DNA of 36,013 nucleotides from positions 1 to 36,013 of the forward strand of contig JAAURB010000055.1 of NCBI GenBank assembly GCA_012033335.1, written 5' to 3'. This DNA is from Oscillatoriales cyanobacterium RM2_1_1. GTDB lineage: Bacteria; Cyanobacteriota; Cyanobacteriia; Cyanobacteriales; Microcoleaceae. The notes beneath the pieces are model-generated. The model did no database searches. It saw only the letters and a list, made by a program, of their open reading frames with translations, and was not told the DNA's origin. Shown in pieces: positions 26,448 through 35,887 of the stretch; within the stretch, counting starts at the first letter, position 1, and every line of letters begins with the position of its first letter. The position numbers were made by a program, and so were the translations under genes.

Positions 26448-26551
26448 GAAAAGGGGGTTGAAGGGGGCAGTGCCCTCTTCCTGGGGAAAGCCCTAGATCT
26501 CCTTCCATTGAACAACTCATGACAACCACCGACTTAAACTATTGACATCTG
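26448..26551. repeat. Dispersed repeat family 2, copy 2
   Basis: AAGGGGGCAGTGCCCTCTT (26461-26479), then TCCTTCCATTGAACAA and ACAACCACC, match copy 1 at 18153-18253. The palindrome arm is imperfect here (CCCTCTT against CCCCCTT). It lies between the LRR gene and the hybrid kinase gene. A 14-bp tandem pair GTTTGTATTTTTTG (26391-26418) precedes it. Confidence 0.7.
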
Positions 26552-26615
26552 ATTTTACAGAGGTTCCTGTGTGGATCCCTTGAGCCATGGCATTACAGGA
26601 ATATTTTTCAGGTTT

Positions 26616-29600
26616 TTAGGATTGGAGCTCCTGCTGAAGTTCCTGGTAGACGCGCTGCCACTCCGCTTCCGCTTTCCCCAAACGTGCCGCCGCCGATCCG
26701 GTGGTAAAGCACTCTGCAACCTGATCTTGAGGTTCTAAACCTGACTGCCCCATGTATTCTAGCTCCTTACAAAATTCTGAAAACTGGAGCGCACCCAGTT
26801 GAGCACTGCTGGATTTTAGGGTGTGGGCGGCTTCTTTCAAAGCCTTAGCATTCTGGGTTTTGACGGCACTCTGGAGGGTAGCAATATGGTTGGGGGCTTC
26901 ATGGAGATAGGTCTCAATCAATAGATTGACGAAGGGTTCATCTTCGTCGTCGTATTCCCGTAAACCTTGTAAAACTTGAGCATCAATGGCGGGAACTTGA
27001 GTCACTACATCGTCTTGATCCATAATTTCTACTTCAGATTTTAGATCTCCGGGGTCTAAATGACCATTTTCACCGATCTCAATTTCACCATGCTCCTGGG
27101 ATGGGCTGATGGCGTTGGATGTTGCCGGATGGCCTGGTGAGATGGTCTCCCTCGGGGAGGTTAACTGGTCAGACTGATGGAATGTCCCCAATCGAGCCAG
27201 ATGAGAATGGTGCAAAGCCCGGGCGAGTTCATCTCGACGGATGGGCTTGGTCATATAGTCGTTCATCCCCGCTGCCAGACACATTTCGCGATCGCCCCGC
27301 ATGGCATTGGCTGTCATGGCAATGATCCAGGTTTCCGGGAACCGGTTTGATGATCCAGACCAAATTCCTGGCAGATCCGTCGTGTCACTTCTAGGCCATC
27401 CATGTGAGGCATTTGTACATCCATCAAGATGACATCATAGGGTTGTTGCTTCAAGGCCGCCAACACTTCCAACCCATTACTGGCAATATCAGCCCGGTAT
27501 CCTAGGCGTTGCAGTAACTTGGTGGCGACTTTCTGGTTGGTGATATTATCTTCAGCGAGCAAAATTCGCAGGTTTGCAGCCTGTTGAGAGACTGGATCGC
27601 TAATCGAATGAGTATTTCCAGAGACATTTCTAGGGGCACGTCCAGGAAAATTTCTGGCCGCCATTAAATTGGTCTGGTTGAGGATTCGAGGGCCGGAAAA
27701 TGCTTGCATCAGCGCATTATAAAACTGAGATTGCTTGAGGGGCTTATTAATAAATCCGGCACAGTTGACTTCACTGGTGACCAACTGTTTGACCAGGTTT
27801 GTATTGCTGACATAGTTAAACATCAGAATTTGAATCGGATGTCTGGCCTTTTGGCGATTTCGCAGATCACTTTCGAGGAAGCGAATTTTTTGGGCCAGCT
27901 TGACCTCATTAATATCAGGCAAATTCGTCCCAATAATCACTAGATCCAACTGCGGACGATCTTTGATTATCTTTAGCCCTTCGATTCCCGTTCCCGTCAC
28001 CGTTGGCTCCATTCCCCAATTCTGAATTTGTCCTGCCAGAGTGGTGCGGTTGAGTTTGTGGCCCTCAATCACTAGCACCTGCTTGGACTGCAGAAGATTC
28101 TCTGGAAATTCCTCCGGATCGGCCTCGAAGCTACCAGGCACTTGGATGGTGAAATAAAAATTTGAGCCAATTTTCTGACTCTCAGGTTCAAAAAACCCCT
28201 CAGGCTGGTTCCCTGCCATGCTGGAAATCAAGCCAGAATTCCCCTTTGTCTTTTGCTCGGTGGCCACCTGACTGGTGACCCACATCTGTCCCCCCATCAT
28301 TTCGCTCAAGCTCTGACTAATCGCCAGCCCCAGCCCTGTACCGCCATAACGCCGGGTGGTGGAAGCATCCACCTGAGAAAAGGCTTTAAATAGTCGATTA
28401 ATTCGTTCTGGGGGAATACCAATGCCGGTGTCTCGCACTGAGAATTGAATCTCGTACAAATGGTCAAACTGTTGCAATAAATCCGGGGAACCTGTAATCC
28501 CAAGGTGGGATTGGGCTTCAAACGCGGCTGAGGGTAATGCTTTTAGATCTCCCTTTAAATTCTCCCCAATCACCTGGGCCCGAACAACCACAATTGCTTC
28601 TCCTCGGGCTGTAAATTTCAGGGCATTACTAAGTAAATTGACCAGGATCTGACGCAGACGAGTCACATCCCCCATCACCCGTTCCGGGACAGAATCCTCG
28701 ATATAATAGGCCAATTCTAGCCCTTTTTCTGAGGCCCGAGCCGAGACCAGATCCAGGGCTTCTTCTATACAACTTCGCAATCGATAGGGATGATACTCCA
28801 GCTCTAGCTTGCCCGCTTCAATCTTAGAAAAGTCAAGAATGTCATTGATAATGGTCAGCAGGGAATCCCCACTGGTACGAATCGTCTCGACAAAATCCTG
28901 CTGTTCTGGGGTGAGATCCATGTCTAGCAACAATCCCGTCATCCCAATCACAGCATTCATCGGAGTGCGGATCTCATGGCTCATATTGGCGAGAAATTCA
29001 CTCTTGGTCTGGTTGGCTACCTCGGCAGCTAATCGGGCTTCTTCCAGGGCTTTATTTTTTTCTGCCAGTTGTTGACGGCTGGTAACGGCGGCTTCTAACA
29101 ACTTGGCCTGGGAAATGGTCAGCCCCACTTGACTGGCTACATCTTCTAAAAACTCAATTTCTTCCTGGCTCCATTGCCGCATCTGATCACATTGATGCAA
29201 CATAATCACCCCATTGGGCTCATCCTGGTAGGAGGTTCGCACCGCCAGCATTGATTTGATTCCGGCCCGGCGATTCATTGGGGTGGAAGATTCGAGCAGG
29301 GGATCTACAAACACATCGGGAGATGCAACGACTTTATCCTCGGCTAAAACCTTTTCAATGTAGGGATTGTAACTGGCGGAGATTTCCAGATTTAAGGTCG
29401 ATTCGTAGCCCATTTCCAGGTACTCAGCCACACAGGTGAGATGGGGATAGGGAGCCGGAATAAAGGTATAAATCGAACAGCGGTTCACCCCAAAAATTCG
29501 ACCAATTTGGGTGGCAGTGGTTTGAAATACCTCTTGAGTTTCTAAATTCGACCTGACCCGTTGGGTAATTTGTTTCATCAGCAACAGGTATTGATTCTGG

Positions 29601-31615
29601 CGCTGGAGGGCTTGCTGGGAGTTTTCTCGGGCAATTTCACTGCCAATATAATTCGCCATCAACTTCAACATCTCAATGTCAGTTTGCCGGAATGCGCTAT
29701 GGGGATTGCGGCTCATGAAGCTCAAGGTTCCATAGACCCGACCATTCACGATCACTTGAGTGCCGATGTAGGATTCAAGATGACGAGTCCGATGAACTGG
29801 ATGGTTGCGCCACTGGGAATGTTTGATGGATTCCACATACAAAACTCCCGTTGACCGCACCACCTCCCGCTCGAAGGTTTGATCCAGGGACAGGGTATCC
29901 CCCTGGGTGAATTTGAACGGAAATTCTGAGGACAGATGGGCAGCAATCACTTCATAATGCTCGACCCAGACTCGCCCCAAGAGCCCAATCTCCATCCCCA
30001 GGCGATCGCACCCCATCCGCAGGAGTTGAGCAATCCGCTCCTCAAAGCTGACATTAGACTCCACGGTCACTTGATAAAGCTGACGAATTGCCTCTGCCCG
30101 ATCCTGGTGTTCGGTGGAAATCAATTGACCCTCCGCTTGCAAAATCATTGCCTGACTGCTCTGGGACAACTCTGTAGACACTCCCACCATATAAATAGAT
30201 TGCTGGGCTGATTGGCGAAACACCTTGCCTCGATCAAGAATCCATTTGTAACGCCCATCCCGGCAGCGGATACGATATTCGACGGTGTATAGATCTGTGT
30301 TTCGCGATAGATATTGCTTCAGGGTTGATTTGACGGTGGGCAGATCCTCAGGATGAACCCGACTCAACCACTCCTCTAGGCGATTAGAGATCTCCCCATC
30401 CGGGTATCCCAGAATATCTTTCCAGCGAGCCGAATAGAAGATTTCCTGGGTCTTGAGATTGAGTTTCCAGACCCCACTCTGGCTCACTTCAAAGGCTAGA
30501 CTCGCTAGATCATGGTCATAGGATTTTTCAGAATGAGTTGAAATGGGAGGGGGCTGAGGCTTGGCCGGGGTTGGATGGGTTGGATGGGTTGGATGGGTTG
30601 GAATCGGTTTAAATCTGGATTTCAAGCTTAACATTGCCACCTGCATGGACTGGGGCAACATTACCTGCATAACAATATTGCGAGGCGAGACAATCTGCTG
30701 AGGTGAGCCTTTTTGATCTACAACAATCAAGGGCATCTGACCATGGAACTTCTGCATCAGTGTTATAGCTGACTGCACTGAAGCTTTTGCCGGAATCAAA
30801 GTTGGGGGATGATTACAAAAAGAGTCGGCTTGAATGTGATCCAGGTCAATCTCCAGGGCTTTGAGTTGAACAATGTCATGGGTGGTGACAATCCCACAGG
30901 GAACCTGGGAACTAGATTGAGAGCCTGTTTTCAGGGAAGTACCAGAAGATTGACAGATCACAATACAGTTTGTCTTGTGGTGAGACAATAGCTCCGTCAA
31001 CTCCCGGCCAGAGGCCGTTCGATCTGCCCGAATCACCTGAGAGGTTTGCAGGGGGGCGAGTTGATGCAGTTGGATCAAATCAGCCGGTAAAACCAGGGCA
31101 TCAGTTGAAGCTAGGTTCTGGGGATTTAAATTCCCTGGGTTCAGGTTTCCTGAATCTGCACCTGGATTCAAGGGCTCTGGATTTAAATTCTCTGGACTGG
31201 ATAGGGGTTGGATCTGGGCCTGACGCAGTAAGTTTAGAGCGGTCAGTAAACCAACGATCCCGCCAAATTCATTGACAACAGGAAGATGACTAATCTGATG
31301 CTTGGCCAGTAGGGCAGCTATTGCAAACGGATCTGAGAGCTCGGCTTCCTGAACCGTCACCAGGGAACGGATCATAATCTGGGCGATCCGATATCCCCCC
31401 AAGCGATCGCCAATAGAGCTCAGTTGAATAATATCGGCTTCGGTAAAAATTCCCACCAGGATTTGTCCCATCTCTGGAGACTCCGGGGTCTCCACCACCA
31501 GAGCGGCACTGGCTCCAGTCTGACTCATCTGCTCAATCACATTCTCTACCGGGGTTTCCGGCCTCACCATCAGGGGACTACGATTTAGAATATGAGCAAT
31601 TGCAGGAAGAAACAT
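26616..31615 (-). CDS. Hybrid sensor histidine kinase with CBS, PAS, GAF, two REC and HPt domains (one frameshift)
   Basis: Multi-domain phosphorelay kinase of about 1,666 residues. The order is: CBS pair (1-135), second CBS-like pair (about 190-330), a Thr-His-Pro linker, PAS with PAC (370-490), GAF (about 515-670), GAF (about 690-850), HisKA with His880 in [10 protein letters not shown], and HATPase ([28 protein letters not shown]). A degenerate receiver follows ([12 protein letters not shown] has Gly at the phospho-site), then a normal receiver ([10 protein letters not shown], Asp1399 in VILMDVQMP), and an HPt domain with His near 1598 ([14 protein letters not shown]). The frame shifts at 27324-27330, next to a GATC; in the other frame [19 protein letters not shown] continues perfectly. 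No membrane segment is visible, so the kinase is cytosolic. The CBS domains may sense adenosine ligands. No partner regulator lies alongside. Confidence 0.92.
30571..30602. repeat. 9-bp tandem repeat inside the kinase gene
   Basis: TTGGATGGG is repeated three and a half times in frame, encoding Thr-His-Pro repeats in the linker between the CBS and PAS parts. A second low-complexity stretch (LNP-rich) lies at about 31110-31200 between the two CBS pairs. Their multiples of three keep the frame. Confidence 0.85.
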
Positions 31616-31753
31616 GGGATGGCAGCGGTAGAGGACTCAAGCGAGGAAACATGGGATTGATCTGGGGATTATCGGGAACCTGAGCGGGTAAGATGAGTTA
31701 AAGTTAGAAGTTGTTATTTTAGAGGTTGTGATCTAGACGGTATGGTCGAGGAT

Positions 31754-31791
31754 TTGTAATTCAGAGCTTGTAATTCAGAATTTGTAATCAA
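31754..31791. repeat. 14-bp tandem repeat upstream of the kinase and DUF4330 genes
   Basis: TTGTAATTCAGAGC, TTGTAATTCAGAAT and TTGTAATCAA lie head to tail in the divergent promoter region between the kinase (start 31615) and DUF4330 (start 31898). Such iterons could bind a regulator, or they may be slippage products. Confidence 0.65.
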
Positions 31792-31897
31792 GTTCCAATT
31801 GGCCCTTTTGACTTCTGTCTTCGATATCTCTAAGATTTTAAAGGCTTTAACTACTTCTATTGTTCCCTATTGCTTCCCTGAGTCTTAATCCAGTTGT

Positions 31898-32419
31898 ATG
31901 AAATTTTTAGATTCTAAAGGTCGTCTATTTGGCAAGCTGAGCATCCTGGATGTGGGGGCGGCCCTAGTGATGCTGCTGGTGTTTGTTGGAATTTTCTTCT
32001 ATCCGGGAACCTCTGGATCCGTGGCCCAGGTGGGAGTTACCACGAAGCCAATTGAGGTGGATGCGATCGCCCTAGGCTTCAAAGGTCGCAATCCAACTGA
32101 CCTGATCAAAGCGGGCGAAAAAACTAATTTGATTATCCGCAATCAGCCCTACGGCCAGGTTGATCTTAAATCAGTAGACATTTTGCCCCGGAATATCCCG
32201 GTGGCTCAGCCTGATGGCTCTGTGGCCGCTCGACCCGATCCCACTGCCGATATTACCTTCAGTAATAACGTGCTAATCACTATCGTGGGCAAGGGTCAAT
32301 TGACTGATACAGGGCCAGTTCTGGGAAATATCAAAATTAAAAATGGCAGCACCATTGAGCTAGAGGGAGATGCCTACAATTTTAATGCAACGGTTATTGA
32401 TATTCGGGTTCAGGACTAG
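31898..32419 (+). CDS. DUF4330 domain protein
   Basis: A 173-residue membrane-anchored protein of unknown function found in cyanobacteria and some Firmicutes. It begins MKFLDSKGRLFGKLSILDVGAALVMLLVFVGIFFYPG, the typical DUF4330 N-terminus: a short conserved KGRLFGKxSILD segment and one membrane helix (about 17-36). The rest is a beta-rich exterior domain (VDAIALGFKGRNPTDLIKAGEKTNLIIRNQPYG; NVLITIVGKGQLTDTGPVLGNIKIKNGSTIELEG). It lies 69 bp before an ABC-transporter ATPase gene on the same strand, probably in one transcript. Confidence 0.88.
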   Translation: MKFLDSKGRLFGKLSILDVGAALVMLLVFVGIFFYPGTSGSVAQVGVTTKPIEVDAIALGFKGRNPTDLIKAGEKTNLIIRNQPYGQVDLKSVDILPRNIPVAQPDGSVAARPDPTADITFSNNVLITIVGKGQLTDTGPVLGNIKIKNGSTIELEGDAYNFNATVIDIRVQD

Positions 32420-32488
32420 CAGTATTTAATTCTTTAAGGATTAAATTCCACCTGGATCGTTCATTGGAGGATTCTCATCAGACCCAGT

Positions 32489-33487
32489 ATGGCTGTCATC
32501 TATTCTGAAAACCTCAGTAAGTCTTACCCGGTTGCGGTCAAAGAACCAGGGCTAAAAGGAACGATTCAGCATTTTTTCCGCCGCACCTATCGGGAAGTCA
32601 AGGCGGTTCAGAATGTTTGCTTCACCATTGAACCGGGGGAAGTGGTGGGGTTTTGGGGTCCGAATGGCGCTGGCAAGACCACAACGTTAAAAATGTTGAC
32701 CGGGCTGATCTATCCCTCTGGGGGAGTGCTGCGGGTTGCGGGTCATATTCCGTTCGAGCGCCATCCTGATTTTTTGCGAAGAATCACCCTGGTGATGGGT
32801 CAAAAGCAACAGTTGATCTGGGATCTACCCACCCTGGACTCTTTGAAGATTAATGCCGCTGTCTATGGCATTCCTGAAAAAGAATATCAGCGGCGGTTGG
32901 CGGAACTAACTGAAATGTTGGGGATGGCGGATAAGCTCAAGCAGCCAGTCCGTAAGCTGTCTCTCGGAGAGCGGATGAAAGCTGAATTATTAGCGGCGTT
33001 GCTGCATCATCCGCAGGTGTTGTTCCTGGATGAACCGACCCTAGGGTTAGATGTCAATGCCCAAGTGAATATTCGGGAATTTCTAGCCGAATACAATCGC
33101 CGCTATCAAGCGACTGTGTTACTGACCAGTCACTATATGGCAGATATTACCGCCCTGTGCAAGCGGGTGATCGTCATTCATCAGGGTCAACTGATCTATG
33201 ATGGTGTCCTCGAAGGACTCCTGGAAAGGTTTTCCCCCTATCGAGAAGTCCAGATCGAGTTGGCTCAGCCGATTGCTGATGAGCTGCAATTGCGCCAAGA
33301 TCTCAACCATTACGGAGAAATCGAAGCTATCGAAGGAAAATCTGTACGGCTGATGGTGCAGCGCCAAACCCTGACAGCTACAGTGTCCAAGATTCTCGCT
33401 GAGGTAGAAGTGCTGGATTTGACTATTACGGATCCTCCGATAGAGGAAGTCATTGGTCGGGTCTTTACTACGGGAAGTGTCGCTTGA
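32489..33487 (+). CDS. ABC transporter ATP-binding protein (COG4586 type)
   Basis: A 332-residue ATPase subunit of an ABC-2 type exporter. The N-terminus SKSYPVAVKEPGLKGTIQHFFRRTYREVKAVQNV is the family's own extension. Walker A is GPNGAGKT (57-64), preceded by an unusual GFW where GFL or GLL is normal. MGQKQQLIWDLP is the Q-loop region, LSLGERMKAELLAALLHHPQVLFLDEPTLGLD holds signature and Walker B, and LLTSHYMADITALCKRVIV contains the H-loop. A C-terminal domain of about 90 residues follows. This family normally works with two ABC-2 permeases (COG4587, COG3694) encoded next door; neither is here, so they must be elsewhere or the gene serves another permease. It follows the DUF4330 gene on the same strand. 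Confidence 0.93.
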   Translation: MAVIYSENLSKSYPVAVKEPGLKGTIQHFFRRTYREVKAVQNVCFTIEPGEVVGFWGPNGAGKTTTLKMLTGLIYPSGGVLRVAGHIPFERHPDFLRRITLVMGQKQQLIWDLPTLDSLKINAAVYGIPEKEYQRRLAELTEMLGMADKLKQPVRKLSLGERMKAELLAALLHHPQVLFLDEPTLGLDVNAQVNIREFLAEYNRRYQATVLLTSHYMADITALCKRVIVIHQGQLIYDGVLEGLLERFSPYREVQIELAQPIADELQLRQDLNHYGEIEAIEGKSVRLMVQRQTLTATVSKILAEVEVLDLTITDPPIEEVIGRVFTTGSVA

Positions 33488-33538
33488 ATGATAATATGGC
33501 TCGGTCTAAATCCCAGGGATATTGTCCATCAGAGCCTC

Positions 33539-33628
33539 TCACATCTTCTCAAAGCTCTGACGGAAGCCAACCACCAGTGAGCCGTAGGCGATTACAGTAA
33601 CCGTCATCACCCACCAGAAATGAGTCAC
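33539..33628 (-). CDS. Possible small membrane peptide, or a coding remnant
   Basis: From GTG 33628 the frame reads THFWWVMTVTVIAYGSLVVG, then FRQSFEKM and a stop: one hydrophobic helix with a charged end. The open frame extends further upstream (FYAELSQLYPV) without a start codon. No ribosome-binding site is seen. It is antisense-oriented between the ABC ATPase and DUF3153 genes and might be a small thylakoid-type protein, a fragment of a larger protein, or chance. Confidence 0.25.
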   Translation of the reverse strand: MTHFWWVMTVTVIAYGSLVVGFRQSFEKM

Positions 33629-33696
33629 AGGATAAAGCTGGGACAATTCTGCGTAGAATATTAGAGAGTTCAGCCAATATCGGAGGCATCGAGGAC

Positions 33697-34469
33697 ATGA
33701 AGGGCATTCGACAAATACTGATTGTTTTAGTGGCTGCGTTCTGTCTCACTGGCTGCGTGCAGTCGAGTATTGGTGTGCAATTTCAAGATCAAACCCATGG
33801 TCAGATTGTCCAAACTGTGAGGCTTACAGAAAAGCTCTCTAGCCTCAGTCCCAGTGCCATTGATGAATGGATTCGCAGTCTCAATCGCCAGGTCAAGGGG
33901 GTTGATGGCCAGACAAAGCGGATTTCTAACCAATCCCTGCAAATTACGATTCCGTTTAATAATGGAGCCGACCTGGAAAAAAATTCAACCAATTTTTTAA
34001 CCCGATCAATCCAGAGCAGCTCAAAGGCGCAGAGACTCTAGACATCGAGCTCCCCCAATTTTCCTCTCGCCTGAATCTGACTCAAAATAATTGGATCTTT
34101 GCAATTCGCAACCATCTGGATTTAGAGCTGGATTTGCGATCGCTCTCTGTCCTCTCTACCCCAGAAAATGTCCTGATCGATTCTGGTGATTTACTCGACC
34201 TGGAATTTGCTCTCCTGACTCCCTGGGGGGCTCATATCCTACAACCGGATGGGGCTGGAGCTGAGGCATCCCTGGTGGTAACGGCAAAACAAAATGGCAA
34301 ACGATTGACTTGGGCATTACAACCCGGAGACGTAAACCGGATAGAAACTATTTTTTGGGTTCCCAGTCCCATCGGCCTGGGTGCTGCGGTAATTATCGGA
34401 GTCACCGGACTCGGTTCTGCCCTGAAATATCAATGGTGGCGCACGGCTTCAGGTTTCACAGCCCCTTGA
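33697..34469 (+). CDS. DUF3153 lipoprotein (frameshifted)
   Basis: A membrane-linked protein of the cyanobacterial and plastid DUF3153 family, function unknown. The N-terminus is a lipoprotein signal with lipobox LTGC (IRQILIVLVAAFCLTGCVQSS). The exterior domain begins IGVQFQDQTHGQIVQTVRL. At the run of seven A (33977-33983) the frame shifts; with one more A it goes on as FNQFFNPINPEQLKGAETLD and IELPQFSSRLNLTQNNW, then DLELDLRSLSVLS to a C-terminal membrane helix (PIGLGAAVIIGVTGLGSALKY). Corrected length is 257 residues, with both ends membrane-attached as the family expects. A homopolymer error is the likely cause. It lies 209 bp after the ABC ATPase gene on the same strand. Confidence 0.87.
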
Positions 34470-34484
34470 CTTCAACTCCGGGGA

Positions 34485-34554
34485 ATAATAAACCCCTCCT
34501 TTCCGTCAACCCTGGTGACTTCTGGCTCAGGTCGAGGAAATGGGAGGGGTTATT
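34485..34554. terminator. Inverted repeat between convergent genes
   Basis: AATAAACCCCTCC near 34487-34499 and GGAGGGGTTATT at 34543-34554 are complementary apart from one base and enclose about 43 bases. The repeat lies between the convergent DUF3153 and epimerase genes and could end transcription from both sides. The long loop makes it an unusual terminator. Confidence 0.4.
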
Positions 34555-34620
34555 CAATGCAACATTGATTGTTTATTCAACTGAATTTGAAATTGATTGA
34601 ACATTACCCCTGAGCAATAG

Positions 34621-35484
34621 CTAAACCAACTCAATCATCATGCTAATCATCGTTTCTACCGTATCATCGGGCTGAACAGTGAGTAATGCTTCGCCAGTAT
34701 TCAAGGCATTACGGGGGGCAGTCCAGGGTTCTAAGCAATAGAAATCTTTCCCTTTGACTGTCCAGAAAACCAGGGTTGAGTAATGGTTATCGTAGGTCAG
34801 GGTTAGCTTTAGACCCCGGCTTTGATCGATTACAGTAGCCGTTTGACCCGTCAGATTGGTGAAAGCATAATCAATTTCCTCCTGACTAAAGTCAAAAGTT
34901 CCGGAAAACTCCTGTAGGGTTTCATTCCCTTTGATTTTGAACTGAGTTGTTGGCAGCTCAACCTGCAACTTAGCCTTATCCGACACAAAAAAGTAAGGAT
35001 GAATCCCCGTGGCAAAGGGCATCGCTGTCGAGGATAGGTTAGTATGACGAAACCGCAGTTCCAAAGTATTGCCCCGCAACGTATAGATGTAGTTCAGCTC
35101 AAACTCAAATGGATAGCTGGCCAAGGTTTCGGGATTGCTCTTCAAGCTCACTGTCAAGCTAGCTCCAGCCTCCGTATGCTGCTGGGCAACTGTCCAGGAA
35201 GACGTGCGAGCAAAACCATGTTGCTTCAGGGAATAGGACTGACCATTCAGGGTGTAGCTGTCCTCGACTAGATTTCCACAGATCGGAAATAACAGCGGAA
35301 TTCCCCCTCGAACCGACAGGGCCGGATCGGTGAACCGCTCTCGATCTAGATAAAAAATCGGTTGCCCATCCATTTGCCATTCCGTCAGGATGCCGCCGCG
35401 TTCAGGCACAATCTGCACTTGAGACTCGCCATCTGAGAGGATATAAGTTTTATATTGCTGCTGTTCAACCGCGATCGCCGCCAT
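34621..35484 (-). CDS. Aldose 1-epimerase family protein
   Basis: A 287-residue cytosolic mutarotase of the galactose mutarotase-like fold, interconverting alpha and beta anomers of hexoses or hexose 6-phosphates. Family features are QVQIVPERGGILTEWQMDGQPIFYLD at the N-terminus, RGGIPLLFPICGNL (substrate-site Arg), LKQHGFARTSSW with the conserved His, FATGIHPYFFVSD with the second catalytic His, and the glutamate region KDFYCLEPWTAPRNALNTGEALL. The sequence looks closer to the hexose-6-phosphate mutarotase branch than to GalM, but the substrate cannot be decided here. The frame is complete and it is a single gene. Confidence 0.92.
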   Translation of the reverse strand: MAAIAVEQQQYKTYILSDGESQVQIVPERGGILTEWQMDGQPIFYLDRERFTDPALSVRGGIPLLFPICGNLVEDSYTLNGQSYSLKQHGFARTSSWTVAQQHTEAGASLTVSLKSNPETLASYPFEFELNYIYTLRGNTLELRFRHTNLSSTAMPFATGIHPYFFVSDKAKLQVELPTTQFKIKGNETLQEFSGTFDFSQEEIDYAFTNLTGQTATVIDQSRGLKLTLTYDNHYSTLVFWTVKGKDFYCLEPWTAPRNALNTGEALLTVQPDDTVETMISMMIELV

Positions 35485-35572
35485 AGAAGTCTACCAAAAA
35501 CAACTGCTTCTAAACTCTCACACAATGGTCAGCAAAGCTACAGATAACCTTTGTACCATCCGCACCAACGCA

Positions 35573-35606
35573 GTGTTAGCCCGTTCCGCTGGAATCGGGC
35601 TAGCAC
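35573..35606. other. Long stem-loop upstream of the AAA ATPase gene
   Basis: GTGTTAGCCCGTTCC (35573-35587) pairs with GGAATCGGGCTAGCAC (35591-35606) around a GCT loop, giving about 15 pairs with one bulge and one wobble. AAAGGAG follows directly. There is no T-run, so it is not a classic terminator. It could be a leader structure of the ATPase gene or part of a small element. Confidence 0.5.
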
Positions 35607-35647
35607 AAAGGAGTTAACATAGCATTATGAAGCCCTGACGACCCCCT

Positions 35648-35887
35648 ATGCTGAAATCACTAAAGATAGAAAAATTCCGCTGTTTTCAGTCCTTCGAGCT
35701 TCAACAGCTTGGTAGGGTCAATTTGCTAGTTGGAACAAATAACAGCGGCAAGACATCAATTCTTGAAGCCATTCAACTGCTGTGTTCGCGGAATAATCTG
35801 GAACCGTTAGCTGAGTCTATAGATAGACGAGGCGAATATTTTTGGGGTGATGGAAAAAGCGGATTCGATACAAGAAGTGAATTTGAC
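35648..35887 (+). pseudogene. AAA/RecF-like ATPase, N-terminal part, interrupted by an IS1-type element
   Basis: Starts MLKSLKIEKFRCFQSFELQQLG, then RVNLLVGTNNSGKTSILEAIQLL with a perfect Walker A (GTNNSGKT, residues 29-36). This is the beginning of an AAA_15/AAA_21 ATPase as found in OLD-like nucleases and other phage-defence ATPases, which normally run to 350-600 residues. After about 80 residues (GFDTRSEFD) the sequence changes to IS DNA at about 35888, and translation ends after three more codons. The rest of the gene, if it exists, lies beyond the IS outside the window. The start lacks a strong ribosome-binding site close by; AAAGGAG at 35607-35613 is 34 bp away. The defence role is inferred. 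Confidence 0.8.

Noticed and set aside
33549-33749. 66-codon minus-strand frame starting within the DUF3153 start codon
   Set aside because: It would overlap the DUF3153 signal peptide and has no recognisable content; only the neighbouring frame (33539-33628) looks protein-like.
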